Shown in pieces: positions 1 through 6,516 of a stretch of DNA of 21,326 bases. Below the pieces are notes generated by a model, which saw only the letters and a program-made list of their open reading frames with translations, ran no database searches and was not told where the DNA came from. Within the stretch, counting starts at the first letter, position 1. Each line of letters begins with the position of its first letter. This DNA comes from JB111 sp052093225. Lineage in GTDB: Bacteria > Actinomycetota > Actinomycetes > Actinomycetales > Actinomycetaceae. Location of the stretch: NCBI GenBank assembly GCA_052093225.1, contig JBQDDG010000044.1, positions 1-21,326 of the forward strand, written 5' to 3'. The position numbers were made by a program, and so were the translations under genes.

Positions 1-61
1 GGACTCGAACCCGGAACCCACTGATTAAGAGTCAGTTGCTCTACCATTGAGCTAGCGGTGC
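1..61 (-). tRNA. tRNA-Lys(CUU), 3' end cut off by the window edge
   Basis: Read on the minus strand, the gene has the acceptor 5' strand GCACCGC, then TA, a GCTC/GAGC D-arm, and an anticodon stem ACTGA/TCAGT closing the loop CTCTTAA, which gives anticodon CTT (lysine). The T-arm begins CCGGG-TTCGAGT-CC and then runs off the left edge. The last ~13 bases (end of the T-stem, acceptor 3' strand, discriminator) are therefore missing from this window. The 5' end is placed at 61 from the seven-base acceptor strand. Confidence 0.95.
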
Positions 62-178
62 GCGGCTGCCCGAGGGACGTGCGTCCATCGGCGAACCGAG
101 GAGCAACACTACCTCGAGACACGCGCCCTCCCCAGCCAGGAACGGCCTCCGGCGTCGTGAGGTCACGCACAGCCGTCC

Positions 179-184
179 TACCCT
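179..184 (+). promoter_or_regulatory. -10 box of a putative leaderless promoter for the MFS gene
   Basis: TACCCT lies exactly 6 nt before the GTG at 191, and no Shine-Dalgarno sequence is visible. The same TANNNT plus 6-7 nt spacing recurs at seven other genes here, so transcription probably begins at or very near the start codon. No convincing -35 hexamer is seen. Confidence 0.6.
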
Positions 185-190
185 GAGACC

Positions 191-1333
191 GTGACGACCC
201 CGCCCGCTGCCGCCCCCCGTCGGCAGTGGGTGCTCTACGTGGGCGGGTTCATGGGCCCGTTCGGCGGCGGGATGGTCGCGACGATGCTGCCCGAGCTCGC
301 CGACGGCCTGGGCACCGACATCCAGGGCGCGTCGCTGTCGATGACCTGGTACCTCGCGGCGTTCGCGGCCTTCCTCCTGGTCTCCGGGACGCTCGCGAGC
401 CGGTGGGACCGGGCGAGCGTGGTCCGGGTCGGGTATGTGGTCTACGCGCTGGCCTCCCTCGCCTGCGCCGTCGCGCCCGACCTGCCGCTGTTCCTCGGCG
501 CGCGCGCCGTCCAGGGGGCCGCCAACGCCTTCCTCACGCCCGTGCTCATCACCCTCGTCGTCTCAGCGGCGCCGCACAGACGCGCCGGCCGCGCGCTCGG
601 GACATTCGCAGCCGCGCAGGCCGCCGGGCAGGCGCTCTCGCCGCTCGCGGGCGGCCTCGCCGCCGGGTTCGACTGGCGGATCGCCTTCTGGGCCACGGCC
701 GGTGCCGCCCTCCTCCTCACCCTCGTCACGCCGTCGGGGTCGCGCTCGACGGCGCCGCGCGCCCCCGCACCCTGGCGCGCCCTCGCGAACACGCGGCTCG
801 GAGCCACGACGGCGCTCGCCGCGGCCGCACAGCTCGCCGCCAACTTCGTGGTCCTTGCGTGCGCGCTCATCGCCACGGACCGGTTCGGGCTCAGTCCGGA
901 GGGTCGCGGTCTGGTCGCGGTGGCGTTCGGCGTCGGCGGGTTCGCGACGGCGAGGTTCGCCGGGGACTGGGCCGACCGCATCGGGGTGCTCGCGATGGGC
1001 GGCGGCGCGGCGCTCGTCCTCGCCTCCGCGGCGTTCGCCACCCAGGTGTCCCCCACCCTGTGGTTCCTCGTGCTGGCCGTCGCGGTGACGGGCGCGTCCG
1101 CGACCTGCGTCCGCATCCTCTCCTCGAGCTTCGCGCTCGCCTCGACGCCGAGGAACGAGTCCGGGGCGACCTCCCTCGTGCAGGCCGCCCAGTTCGCGGG
1201 CGGGGCCGCGGCCCCGATGCTGCTGCCGCTGTTCGACCGTTCGCCGGCGCAGACCGGGGTCGTCCTCGCCGTCACGGTGGTGGTCGGTCTCGTCATCGTG
1301 TCCCTCCCTCGGGCACACCGGCGACGATCCTGA
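191..1333 (+). CDS. MFS transporter (DHA1-like drug/metabolite efflux permease)
   Basis: This 380-residue protein alternates hydrophobic stretches compatible with about 12 transmembrane helices, the usual size of a DHA1-type major facilitator permease in the cytoplasmic membrane. The first helix follows a short Pro/Ala-rich N-terminus and reaches the motif around residues 22-40. The loop after helix 2 reads GTLASRWDRASVVRVG (about 66-81), an MFS motif-A-like segment. A helix 4-5 region with GARAVQGAANAF and a later FDWRIAFW segment also fit the family. The GTG start is chosen because TACCCT sits 6 nt upstream. The substrate cannot be read from sequence; efflux of a small molecule by proton antiport is a family-level inference. 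The next gene (bcp) begins 20 nt downstream in the same direction, so readthrough is possible. Confidence 0.85.
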   Translation: MTTPPAAAPRRQWVLYVGGFMGPFGGGMVATMLPELADGLGTDIQGASLSMTWYLAAFAAFLLVSGTLASRWDRASVVRVGYVVYALASLACAVAPDLPLFLGARAVQGAANAFLTPVLITLVVSAAPHRRAGRALGTFAAAQAAGQALSPLAGGLAAGFDWRIAFWATAGAALLLTLVTPSGSRSTAPRAPAPWRALANTRLGATTALAAAAQLAANFVVLACALIATDRFGLSPEGRGLVAVAFGVGGFATARFAGDWADRIGVLAMGGGAALVLASAAFATQVSPTLWFLVLAVAVTGASATCVRILSSSFALASTPRNESGATSLVQAAQFAGGAAAPMLLPLFDRSPAQTGVVLAVTVVVGLVIVSLPRAHRRRS

Positions 1334-1353
1334 ACGGGTGTCACCATAGGGAC

Positions 1354-1824
1354 ATGACTCAGCTCCAGACCGGTCAGACCGCCCCCGACTTCACCCTGCC
1401 GACCCACGACGGCTCGCAGGTGACCCTCTCCGAGCTCGCCAGGAACGGCAAGGGCGCGATCGTGTACTTCTACCCGAAGGCGGCCACCCCCGGCTGCACC
1501 ACCGAGGCGTGCGACTTCCGGGACAACGAGGCGGCCCTGGCCGCCGCCGGCTACTCGCTGGTGGGCATCTCGGCGGACCCGCTCGCGGACCTCGAGGCGT
1601 TCGCGGCCGACAACAAGGTGACGTTCCCCTTCGCCTCCGACGAGGACCACGCCGTCGGGGACGCCTACGGCACGTGGGGCACGCACGAGACCCCGTTCGG
1701 CACGCAGACCGGCAACAAGCGCTCGACCTTCGTCGTCGACCAGGACCTCACGCTCACGCACGTCGAGTACGGCGTCGACCCGGCCGGCCACGTCGCCCGC
1801 CTGCGCGAGGTGCTCGGCGCGTGA
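1354..1824 (+). CDS. bcp: Thioredoxin-dependent thiol peroxidase, Bcp/PrxQ family
   Basis: A 156-residue cytosolic peroxiredoxin that would reduce hydroperoxides, with electrons from thioredoxin. The active-site signature P-x3-T-x2-C is present as PKAATPGC with the peroxidatic Cys at residue 48. Cys53 follows in the CTTEAC spacing typical of Bcp proteins that resolve through an intramolecular disulfide. The conserved Arg is at 123 in NKRSTF. Length is normal for the family. The ATG at 1354 is the first sensible start. A near match to the local leaderless box (CACCAT, 6 nt upstream) is present, but no good Shine-Dalgarno is. The stop overlaps the start of a second peroxiredoxin gene by 4 nt (GTGA), so the two are co-translated. 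Confidence 0.95.
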   Translation: MTQLQTGQTAPDFTLPTHDGSQVTLSELARNGKGAIVYFYPKAATPGCTTEACDFRDNEAALAAAGYSLVGISADPLADLEAFAADNKVTFPFASDEDHAVGDAYGTWGTHETPFGTQTGNKRSTFVVDQDLTLTHVEYGVDPAGHVARLREVLGA

Positions 1825-2327
1825 CCACCCCACAGGGGGCGCGGCTCTCCGTCGGGAGCGCCGCACCCGGTTTCTCCCTGCCCGCGCACGACGGCGAGGC
1901 ACGCACCCTCGAGGAGCTGCTGAGCGTGGGCCCCACGGGGCTGATCGTCTACTTCTACCCGCAGGCGCTCACTCCCGCGTGCCGGCAGCAGGCGTGCGAC
2001 GCCCGCGACCGGTACGAGGTGTTCACCGACGCCGGGTACGGGCTCGTCGGCCTCTCCCCGGACCCGGTCGAGCGGCTGGCGCGGGCCGTCGAGCAGGACG
2101 CCCTGCCGTTCCCGCTGCTCTCCGACGCGGACCACGCCGTCGCCGAGGAGTGGGGCGCGTGGGGCGAGAAGAAGAACTACGGACGGACCTACGAGGGGCT
2201 CATCCGCTCGACGGTCGTGCTGGACCCCGCCGGCGACGTCACGTGGGCGAGGTACAACGTGCGCGCCAAGGGACACATGGCGCTCCTCGCACGCGAGCTG
2301 GGGCTGACCGCGCCGGCGGCGTCGTAG
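1821..2327 (+). CDS. Second Bcp/PrxQ-type peroxiredoxin (tandem paralogue)
   Basis: This 168-residue paralogue of the preceding gene starts with the GTG of a GTGA overlap. It keeps the P-x3-T-x2-C motif as PQALTPAC (peroxidatic Cys54), a second Cys at 59 with the same five-residue spacing, and the conserved Arg at 129 in LIRSTV. It should therefore still be a functional thiol peroxidase. It differs from its partner in the active-site loop (TPAC followed by R rather than TPGC followed by T), in a seven-residue N-terminal extension, and in a basic segment EKKNYGRTYEG near 116-126 in place of THETPFGTQTG. This suggests a different substrate range or reductant. It ends 10 nt before a stable hairpin next to tRNA-Leu. 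Confidence 0.92.
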   Translation: MTTPQGARLSVGSAAPGFSLPAHDGEARTLEELLSVGPTGLIVYFYPQALTPACRQQACDARDRYEVFTDAGYGLVGLSPDPVERLARAVEQDALPFPLLSDADHAVAEEWGAWGEKKNYGRTYEGLIRSTVVLDPAGDVTWARYNVRAKGHMALLARELGLTAPAAS

Positions 2328-2337
2328 GCTCGTCCTC

Positions 2338-2355
2338 CGCGGGCGCGAGCCCGCG
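2338..2355 (+). terminator. GNRA-capped hairpin between the peroxiredoxin operon and tRNA-Leu
   Basis: A perfect 7-bp stem, CGCGGGC / GCCCGCG, closed by the tetraloop GCGA (GNRA type), begins 10 nt after the peroxiredoxin stop and ends 1 nt before the tRNA 5' end. There is no following T-tract, so it is a GC-rich terminator candidate of the kind common in actinobacteria, or a structure that helps define tRNA 5' processing. Confidence 0.45.
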
Positions 2356-2356
2356 A

Positions 2357-2441
2357 GCGCGAGTGGCGTAACTGGCAGCCGCGCCAGGTTTAGGTCCTGG
2401 TGCCTTCGGGCGTGCGGGTTCGAGTCCCGCCTCGCGCACCA
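2357..2441 (+). tRNA. tRNA-Leu(UAG), CCA encoded
   Basis: The acceptor stem pairs GCGCGAG (2357-2363) with CTCGCGC (2431-2437), followed by A and an encoded CCA. The anticodon stem CCAGG/CCTGG closes the loop TTTAGGT, giving anticodon TAG (leucine, CUA codons). A long type II variable arm around CCTTCGGG and a T-arm GCGGG-TTCGAGT-CCCGC complete the cloverleaf. At 85 nt it is normal for tRNA-Leu. Its 3' end lies only 15 nt from the stop codon of the convergent Ltp-repeat gene. Confidence 0.96.
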
Positions 2442-2442
2442 T

Positions 2443-2456
2443 CGACGACGTCGTCG
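2443..2456. terminator. 14-bp perfect palindrome between tRNA-Leu and the Ltp-repeat gene
   Basis: CGACGACGTCGTCG is self-complementary over its full length and fills the space between the tRNA 3' CCA and the convergent stop codon. It could act as a small bidirectional terminator, or merely reflect simple GAC/GTC codon-like composition. It has no T-tract. Confidence 0.25.
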
Positions 2457-3161
2457 TCAGTAACCGACAGCCGCAGCCCCGTACTCGGCCTGGGACTGGC
2501 TGAACCCCTCGTACAGCAGCTGGTCGATCAGCCCCTGGCGGGAGAAGGACGAGAAGCTGAGGTAGCTCTCCGCGGTCGACGCGGCCTGCTCATTCCAGTC
2601 GACCGAGAGCGAGTCCACGGCATAGGTCGCGTCCTCGGTCGAGAAGCCCTCGTAGAGGAGCTGGTCGATCAGCCCCTGACGGGAGAAGGACGAGAAGCTG
2701 AGGTAGCTCTCCGCGGACCCGACCGCGTTCTGCTGCCCGATCGACAGTCCCGACGGGGCGGGCTCGTCCGACGGAGGCGGCGCCGGCGACTCGACCTGAG
2801 GAGCGGGGACGTGGTCGTCGTCGGTCGCCACCGGTGTGGTGGTGTCGTCGGCGTCGGAGTCCGCCAGGGCGACCACGTCGTTCAGCTCGTCCACCTGGGC
2901 CTGGAGGGCGTCGACCTCGCCCTGGGTGTCGGCCAGCTCGTCGCGGGCATCCTGCGCGTCGCTCTCCGCCGTCTCACGCGCCTCGACCAGCGTGGGGTCG
3001 CTCGCCTGCGTCGTCCCGATGCCCACGCCCAGAAGCAGTCCTCCGACGGCGGTGGCCGCCACCGTCATCCATCGCCGGCTCTTCTTCTGCGCGGGGGCGG
3101 ACGGCGCCTGGGGCGCCGGTGCCTGGTACATCGGCGGGCCGGACGGGAACGGCTGGTTCAT
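2457..3161 (-). CDS. Membrane-anchored protein with two Ltp-type (PF07553-like) repeats
   Basis: A 234-residue protein. A Pro-rich cytoplasmic N-terminus (1-25) leads to a basic KKSRR and one transmembrane segment at about 32-51. An Asp/Glu/Ala-rich probable coiled coil follows (56-103), then a Pro/Asp-rich linker (108-137) and two helical repeats at about 148-191 and 194-234. Both repeats contain AESYLSFSSFSRQGLIDQL followed by LYEGFS, the pattern of the helix-turn-helix repeats of Ltp, the superinfection-exclusion lipoprotein of Streptococcus thermophilus phage TP-J34, and of related actinobacterial surface proteins. No lipobox Cys is present, so anchoring is by the helix. The ATG at 3161 is chosen over an upstream alternative because GAAGGA lies 7 nt before it. 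The function is unknown; phage-exclusion or cell-surface roles are guesses from the repeat family. Confidence 0.85.
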   Translation of the reverse strand: MNQPFPSGPPMYQAPAPQAPSAPAQKKSRRWMTVAATAVGGLLLGVGIGTTQASDPTLVEARETAESDAQDARDELADTQGEVDALQAQVDELNDVVALADSDADDTTTPVATDDDHVPAPQVESPAPPPSDEPAPSGLSIGQQNAVGSAESYLSFSSFSRQGLIDQLLYEGFSTEDATYAVDSLSVDWNEQAASTAESYLSFSSFSRQGLIDQLLYEGFSQSQAEYGAAAVGY

Positions 3162-3198
3162 CGGACTGTCCTTCGGGGGGAGGGAGACCCCGGCAACC

Positions 3199-3257
3199 AC
3201 GGGTACGGGTACGGGTACGGGTACGGGTACGGGTACGGGTACGGGTACGGGTACGGG
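3199..3257. repeat. Hexanucleotide tandem array (GGGTAC)9 in the leader of the Ltp-repeat gene
   Basis: Nine perfect, uninterrupted GGGTAC copies run from 3201 to 3254, flanked by AC and GGG. On the coding strand of the neighbouring gene the unit reads GTACCC. The array begins 37 nt upstream of that gene's ATG, so it lies in the 5' untranslated region or promoter. Perfect repeats of this kind can change copy number by slippage. Confidence 0.97.
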
Positions 3258-3460
3258 GCATGCTGATAGTAACTGTGTTCTCGCGTGCGTTGCACCGCTC
3301 CCGGTCGTGGGTCGCGTCTCCTTCGCCCCGAGACGTCAGACACCACGGCCGGTCCGGGCCGCCTGCTCCTTCGCCCCGTACGCCGCATCAGCGGTTCCGC
3401 ACCGGCCGCGGTCCGCGTGGCAGGTCGCGCCCGGGTGGCCGGGCGATGTAGAAACGACGG

Positions 3461-4000
3461 GTGAGCGACATCGCGTCAGACGACATGGGGCCCTGGCTCT
3501 CGGAGGACGACCTCGAGCTCGTGCGCCGCAAGGTGCCCATGCTCTACGTCGACGTCCTGCCCGTGCGGGTCAGTGCGAACGGCACGCTCGAGAACGTCGG
3601 GCTGCTGCTGCGCGCACGGCCCGAGGGCACGATCACCCGCGAGCTGGTCTCCGGGCGCGTGCTGTTCCAGGAGACGATCCGCGAGGCGCTCATCCGGCAC
3701 CTGGACAAGGACCTCGGGCCGCTCGCCCTTCCGCAGCTGCCCGTCTCGCCCGTGCCGTTCGCCGTCGGCCAGTATTTCCCGACGCCGGGCGACCACTACC
3801 TGGACCCGCGCCAGCACGCCGTCTCGCTCGCCTACGTGGTGCCGGTGGCCGGCGACTGCCAGCCGTCGAACGACACCCTCGAGCTCAGCTGGTTCACGCC
3901 GCGCGAGGCCGTCACCCCGGAGATCATCGGTGACATGTCCGAGGGGCACGCGGACCTCGTGCGCCGCGCGCTCGCGCACCTCGGGCGCCTGCCCCGATGA
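3461..4000 (+). CDS. DUF4916-family Nudix-like protein
   Basis: A 179-residue soluble protein whose sequence resembles the actinobacterial DUF4916 family, annotated in many genomes as Nudix-hydrolase-like. Recognisable stretches are the N-terminal GPWLSEDDLELVRRKVPMLY (about 10-29), a central VGLLLRARPEGTITRELVSGR-type segment, and RVLFQETIREALIRHLDKDLG. A clear GX5EX7REUXEEXGU Nudix box is not present in canonical form, so catalysis should not be assumed. The GTG at 3461 is used; an in-frame ATG at 3485 would remove 8 residues. A near match to the leaderless box (TAGAAA, 6 nt before the GTG) favours the longer form. The stop overlaps the next start by ATGA. Confidence 0.8.
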   Translation: MSDIASDDMGPWLSEDDLELVRRKVPMLYVDVLPVRVSANGTLENVGLLLRARPEGTITRELVSGRVLFQETIREALIRHLDKDLGPLALPQLPVSPVPFAVGQYFPTPGDHYLDPRQHAVSLAYVVPVAGDCQPSNDTLELSWFTPREAVTPEIIGDMSEGHADLVRRALAHLGRLPR

Positions 4001-4434
4001 CGGGGTCCGGCGCGACCGGGCCGGTGACGGCGACGACCGGCGCCACCGCCGGCCGCGGGCCGTCCTCCCGGCGTCGGCCCCTCGCCCCGTGGTGGGCCCT
4101 CCTGGCAGACGTCCTCGTCGTCGTGACGTTCACGTTCGGCGGGGCGGACGCCCACGAGCGGGGAGCCGGCGACCTGGTGCGCATCGGGTGGCCGTTCCTC
4201 GCCGCGCTAGCGATCACGTGGCTCGTCGCGCGCGTGTGGCGCGCTCCCGCCGCGCTGTGGCCGTCGGGCGTCCTGGTCTGGTTCGGCACGCTGGCGATCG
4301 GCATGGGCCTGCGCGCGGTCACCGGCGGCGGCACGGCGTGGACGTTCGTGCTCGTGGCGGCCGCGCTGTTCGCCGCAGGATTTCTCGGGTGGCGGCTCGT
4401 GGTGGCGCTCGTGCGGGTCGGCCTCCGTCGTTAA
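3997..4434 (+). CDS. DUF3054-family integral membrane protein
   Basis: A 145-residue protein with a basic, Thr/Arg-rich cytoplasmic N-terminus (1-30) and about four hydrophobic helices: LLADVLVVVTFTFGG, WPFLAALAITWLVARVW, WPSGVLVWFGTLAIGMGLR and FVLVAAALFAAGFLGWR. Length, helix number and the W-P-SG segment fit the actinobacterial DUF3054 family, whose function is unknown. Translation is coupled to the upstream DUF4916 gene by a 4-nt ATGA overlap. It converges on the WXG cluster, 25 nt away. Confidence 0.8.
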   Translation: MTGSGATGPVTATTGATAGRGPSSRRRPLAPWWALLADVLVVVTFTFGGADAHERGAGDLVRIGWPFLAALAITWLVARVWRAPAALWPSGVLVWFGTLAIGMGLRAVTGGGTAWTFVLVAAALFAAGFLGWRLVVALVRVGLRR

Positions 4435-4437
4435 GTG

Positions 4438-4450
4438 CGCCCGGAGGGCG
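4438..4450. terminator. Small hairpin between convergent genes
   Basis: CGCCC-GGA-GGGCG forms a short 5-bp stem in the 25-nt space between the DUF3054 stop and the stop of the minus-strand WXG cluster. It has no T-tract and a minimal loop. It is the only terminator candidate in that gap. Confidence 0.25.
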
Positions 4451-4459
4451 AGCCCCAGC

Positions 4460-5173
4460 TCAGGCCTTTGCCTTGAGGGCGTACGGCCAGTCTCCGCTCC
4501 GCAGCGCCGGGGCCTCGGCGATCTCGGTCAGAAGCGCGTCGAACGGGGTCGTGTCCTTGAGCTGGTTGGCCAGCTCGTGCAGGCCGACGACCGTCTTGAT
4601 CATCATGACGATCGAGCCGACGAGCCCGATGATGCCGAGGACGGCAGAGATCCCGAGCGTCGTCGGACTGGCGAGAATTGCGACGACCGAAACCAGGAAG
4701 AGGACGACCTCTCCCACGAACCACAACCCGCCGTTACGGTGATCGTCGATCGCGTTGCCGTAGATCTCGAGCTCGGTGGCGATGCTGCGTGCGTGCTGCT
4801 CGATGAACGTCGCCGCATTGCTCTGCGGCGTCCGCGCGTTGGCGTAAGCGATCGCGCCGTCACCGGACCAGTCCTGCGGGCCGATCTCGGTGGCACCGAT
4901 GTCGGAGATCGTCTCGAGCACCGAGTCCGCCCATGCGATCCAGTCGTCCTTCGCCTGCTGCACGGCAGCGTCGTCTCGAACAACCAGTTCGACACGGTCG
5001 GCGTCCCCGGCCGCGTCTCCGCAACTGTTGGCCAGGTCATTGGCCGGACCAGAGATCGCGCCGCTGATCGCCGATGGGACCTGGCTCGGCAGGTTGCGCA
5101 AGCCCCTTTCGGCATCACGGAGCTCTCCCGAGATCCGTCGTAGCTCGGATCTGACAAACTCGGCGCTCGACAT
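4460..5173 (-). CDS. WXG-like protein with C-terminal membrane hairpin (putative type VII secretion cargo or partner)
   Basis: A 237-residue protein of unknown function. The first ~145 residues are predicted helical: an amphipathic N-terminus, a second helical stretch VQQAKDDWIAWADSVLETI (71-89), then DWSGDGAIAYANA (101-113) with a W-S-G turn at 102-104. This layout resembles WXG100-like helical hairpins of type VII secretion substrates. Two hydrophobic helices follow at about 150-168 and 174-195, separated by a short turn (ASPTTLG), then a ~40-residue soluble tail. No enzymatic toxin motif is visible. The ATG at 5173 has a good Shine-Dalgarno (GAGGAGAA, about 6 nt upstream). It is last in a three-gene minus-strand cluster, 66 nt after the small WXG gene. 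Confidence 0.7.
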   Translation of the reverse strand: MSSAEFVRSELRRISGELRDAERGLRNLPSQVPSAISGAISGPANDLANSCGDAAGDADRVELVVRDDAAVQQAKDDWIAWADSVLETISDIGATEIGPQDWSGDGAIAYANARTPQSNAATFIEQHARSIATELEIYGNAIDDHRNGGLWFVGEVVLFLVSVVAILASPTTLGISAVLGIIGLVGSIVMMIKTVVGLHELANQLKDTTPFDALLTEIAEAPALRSGDWPYALKAKA

Positions 5174-5239
5174 CGTCTGTTCTCCTCGGCTCGTCTCTCG
5201 TTGTCATTCGTGCGGTCGTCGGTCGTCGGTCGACTGTCG

Positions 5240-5536
5240 TCAGACCCGGGTGTCGAACTCGTATTCGGACTCTTCGTCCGTCTCCTGGTAGTGGTCACAG
5301 GCCGCGGTGAGCGCGCCGGCCATGAGGTCCATCTCGTCACTGCCACCGCCCGCAACGCCTGCCATCGTTGTGCGAATCGAGTCGTACACGCCCCCGACCG
5401 ATCCGTTCCACGAGCCGCTGTCGACGGTGAAGGACTCCGCGCGTCCTTTCAACCGGTTGTACTCTTCGGCAAGCGTCGTGTCCCACGTTGTCGCGGCACC
5501 ACGCACGACGCTGTAGGTGATCTCGATGTCAGCCAT
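5240..5536 (-). CDS. WXG100-like protein with a YxxxD tail
   Basis: A 98-residue protein with the size and pattern of the ESAT-6/WXG100 superfamily: an N-terminal helix (about 12-36), a central W-N-G turn at 43-45, a second helix (46-62), then a glycine break and a C-terminal segment. Near the end, YQETD (83-87) matches the YxxxD/E general secretion motif of mycobacterial ESX substrates. Secretion through a type VII system is a family-level inference, since no EccC/EssC ATPase lies in this window. The ATG at 5536 has a strong Shine-Dalgarno (AAGGAGG, 4 nt upstream). It overlaps the end of the upstream gene by 8 nt, so the two are coupled. Confidence 0.75.
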   Translation of the reverse strand: MADIEITYSVVRGAATTWDTTLAEEYNRLKGRAESFTVDSGSWNGSVGGVYDSIRTTMAGVAGGGSDEMDLMAGALTAACDHYQETDEESEYEFDTRV

Positions 5537-6230
5537 CCGTCCTCCTTCGTCCATCATCGTCATCGGGTAGCGGAATGCTTCGAACCAGGTCGAGTCCGCG
5601 ATCTATCGCCTTCTGCTGGCGGGCACCGAGACCAGGGAACTCAATCTCGATCCGTGCTTGTCGAGCCTCGTGTCGTTCAGCCAGCTCGTCGAGCAGCTCG
5701 AACAGCTGAACCGCCTGACGTTGCACGTCATACCGGTTGGACCAGCCGCGCGCAGCGCGCACTCCGGTGGGACGCCCCGCAAGCGAGGAGACGGACAGCA
5801 GGCCGTCGGACGACGTCACCTCGTCCGGCTGCGAGTAGATCTCCCGGATGAGCTCGGCGTGCGCAGCCCGGCGCTCAGGGTCGATGAGATCCTCGTTGTC
5901 GCTCGTGTTCCGGCCCCGCCACGGTGCGTCATCTCTCGCGTCACCCATGTGCGCTCGGACCTGCTCGGGCGACATCGAGGCCAAACTCCTGAGCCGCGCA
6001 GTCAATCCTGCAAGGTCGACCTGCTCCAACTGCGTCGTGTCACGTGCAGCAATGGCGGAGCCGTACGCCTCGACGACATGTGCCCCGAGCTCGTCTTCCG
6101 AGACGATCTGTGTCCAGTCCGAGGCAAGCTCCAGCCCGACCGTTCGCCCATCGTCATCGACAGCGACATGGACCGTCTCCTGAGAGTCCACCCCGTAGTG
6201 ATGACTTGCGCTCTCCATCTCCGTGTCCAT
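5529..6230 (-). CDS. YbaB-like N-terminal region plus helical C-terminus, first gene of the WXG cluster
   Basis: A 233-residue hypothetical protein. Residues ~18-75 (VHVAVDDDGRTVGLELASDW, then ELGAHVVEAYGSAIAARD) resemble the strand-plus-helix half of YbaB/EbfC-like proteins often encoded next to WXG100 genes in actinobacteria. The usual first helix seems absent. Residues 120-195 are charged and probably helical, and the last 15 are Asp/Arg-rich. The start is uncertain: the ATG at 6230 is used, the ATG at 6218 (M5) is an alternative with GGAG directly before it, and neither has an ideal ribosome site. The gene overlaps the WXG100-like gene by 8 nt. A chaperone or accessory role for the WXG pair is inferred from position only. 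Confidence 0.65.
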   Translation of the reverse strand: MDTEMESASHHYGVDSQETVHVAVDDDGRTVGLELASDWTQIVSEDELGAHVVEAYGSAIAARDTTQLEQVDLAGLTARLRSLASMSPEQVRAHMGDARDDAPWRGRNTSDNEDLIDPERRAAHAELIREIYSQPDEVTSSDGLLSVSSLAGRPTGVRAARGWSNRYDVQRQAVQLFELLDELAERHEARQARIEIEFPGLGARQQKAIDRGLDLVRSIPLPDDDDGRRRTDG

Positions 6231-6516
6231 GAACGTGCAGTGACCCCTCGACTCGGTGGCATCGGCGTGCAGTGCGGTGTCCGATTGTTGCGTATGCGCC
6301 AGCATCGGGGGTCGCGACCGGCAGGGGAGGACTCCCCCGGCCCACCGCCCCGTTGCGCCTGTTCCCTGGAGCGACCAGTTGGGGAGATCGTGTCGGGTCC
6401 AGGGAGCAGGGGCGCCACGGTGGCGGCAAGCAACTGTCAGACGAATGCAAGAACCGGTCGAGACCGCGTCATACTGGACGGGCCCGATACCTGCTGCCTT
6501 GAGAAAGGAGAAGCTC
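6231..6516. other. Divergent intergenic region between the WXG cluster and the 6517 membrane gene
   Basis: This 286-nt stretch has no convincing gene. It must carry promoters in both directions. CATACT at 6470-6475 is a weak -10 candidate for the rightward gene. Two symmetric elements lie in the middle: the 10-bp palindrome GGTCGCGACC (6310-6319) and the inverted repeat GGGGAG-GA-CTCCCC (6324-6337). Either could be an operator, but both are short and GC-rich enough to arise by chance. Confidence 0.4.

Noticed and set aside
226..1824. Plus-strand frame joining the MFS gene region to bcp as one 532-residue protein
   Set aside because: The first part is the MFS gene read in another frame (Arg-rich). 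Only the bcp part is real, and it has its own ATG.
2357..2441. attL/attR pair flanking an integrated element at tRNA-Leu
   Set aside because: No second copy of the tRNA 3' sequence and no integrase gene were seen in the window.
3199..3257. CRISPR array
   Set aside because: The hexamer units have no spacers. The heptamer array at 18608-18775 and the 42-nt array at 7370-7800 also lack spacers, and no cas genes are present.
4460..5173. Polymorphic toxin effector
   Set aside because: Although it has a WXG-like N-terminal half, no catalytic toxin domain or adjacent immunity gene can be recognised. The C-terminal half is a membrane hairpin.
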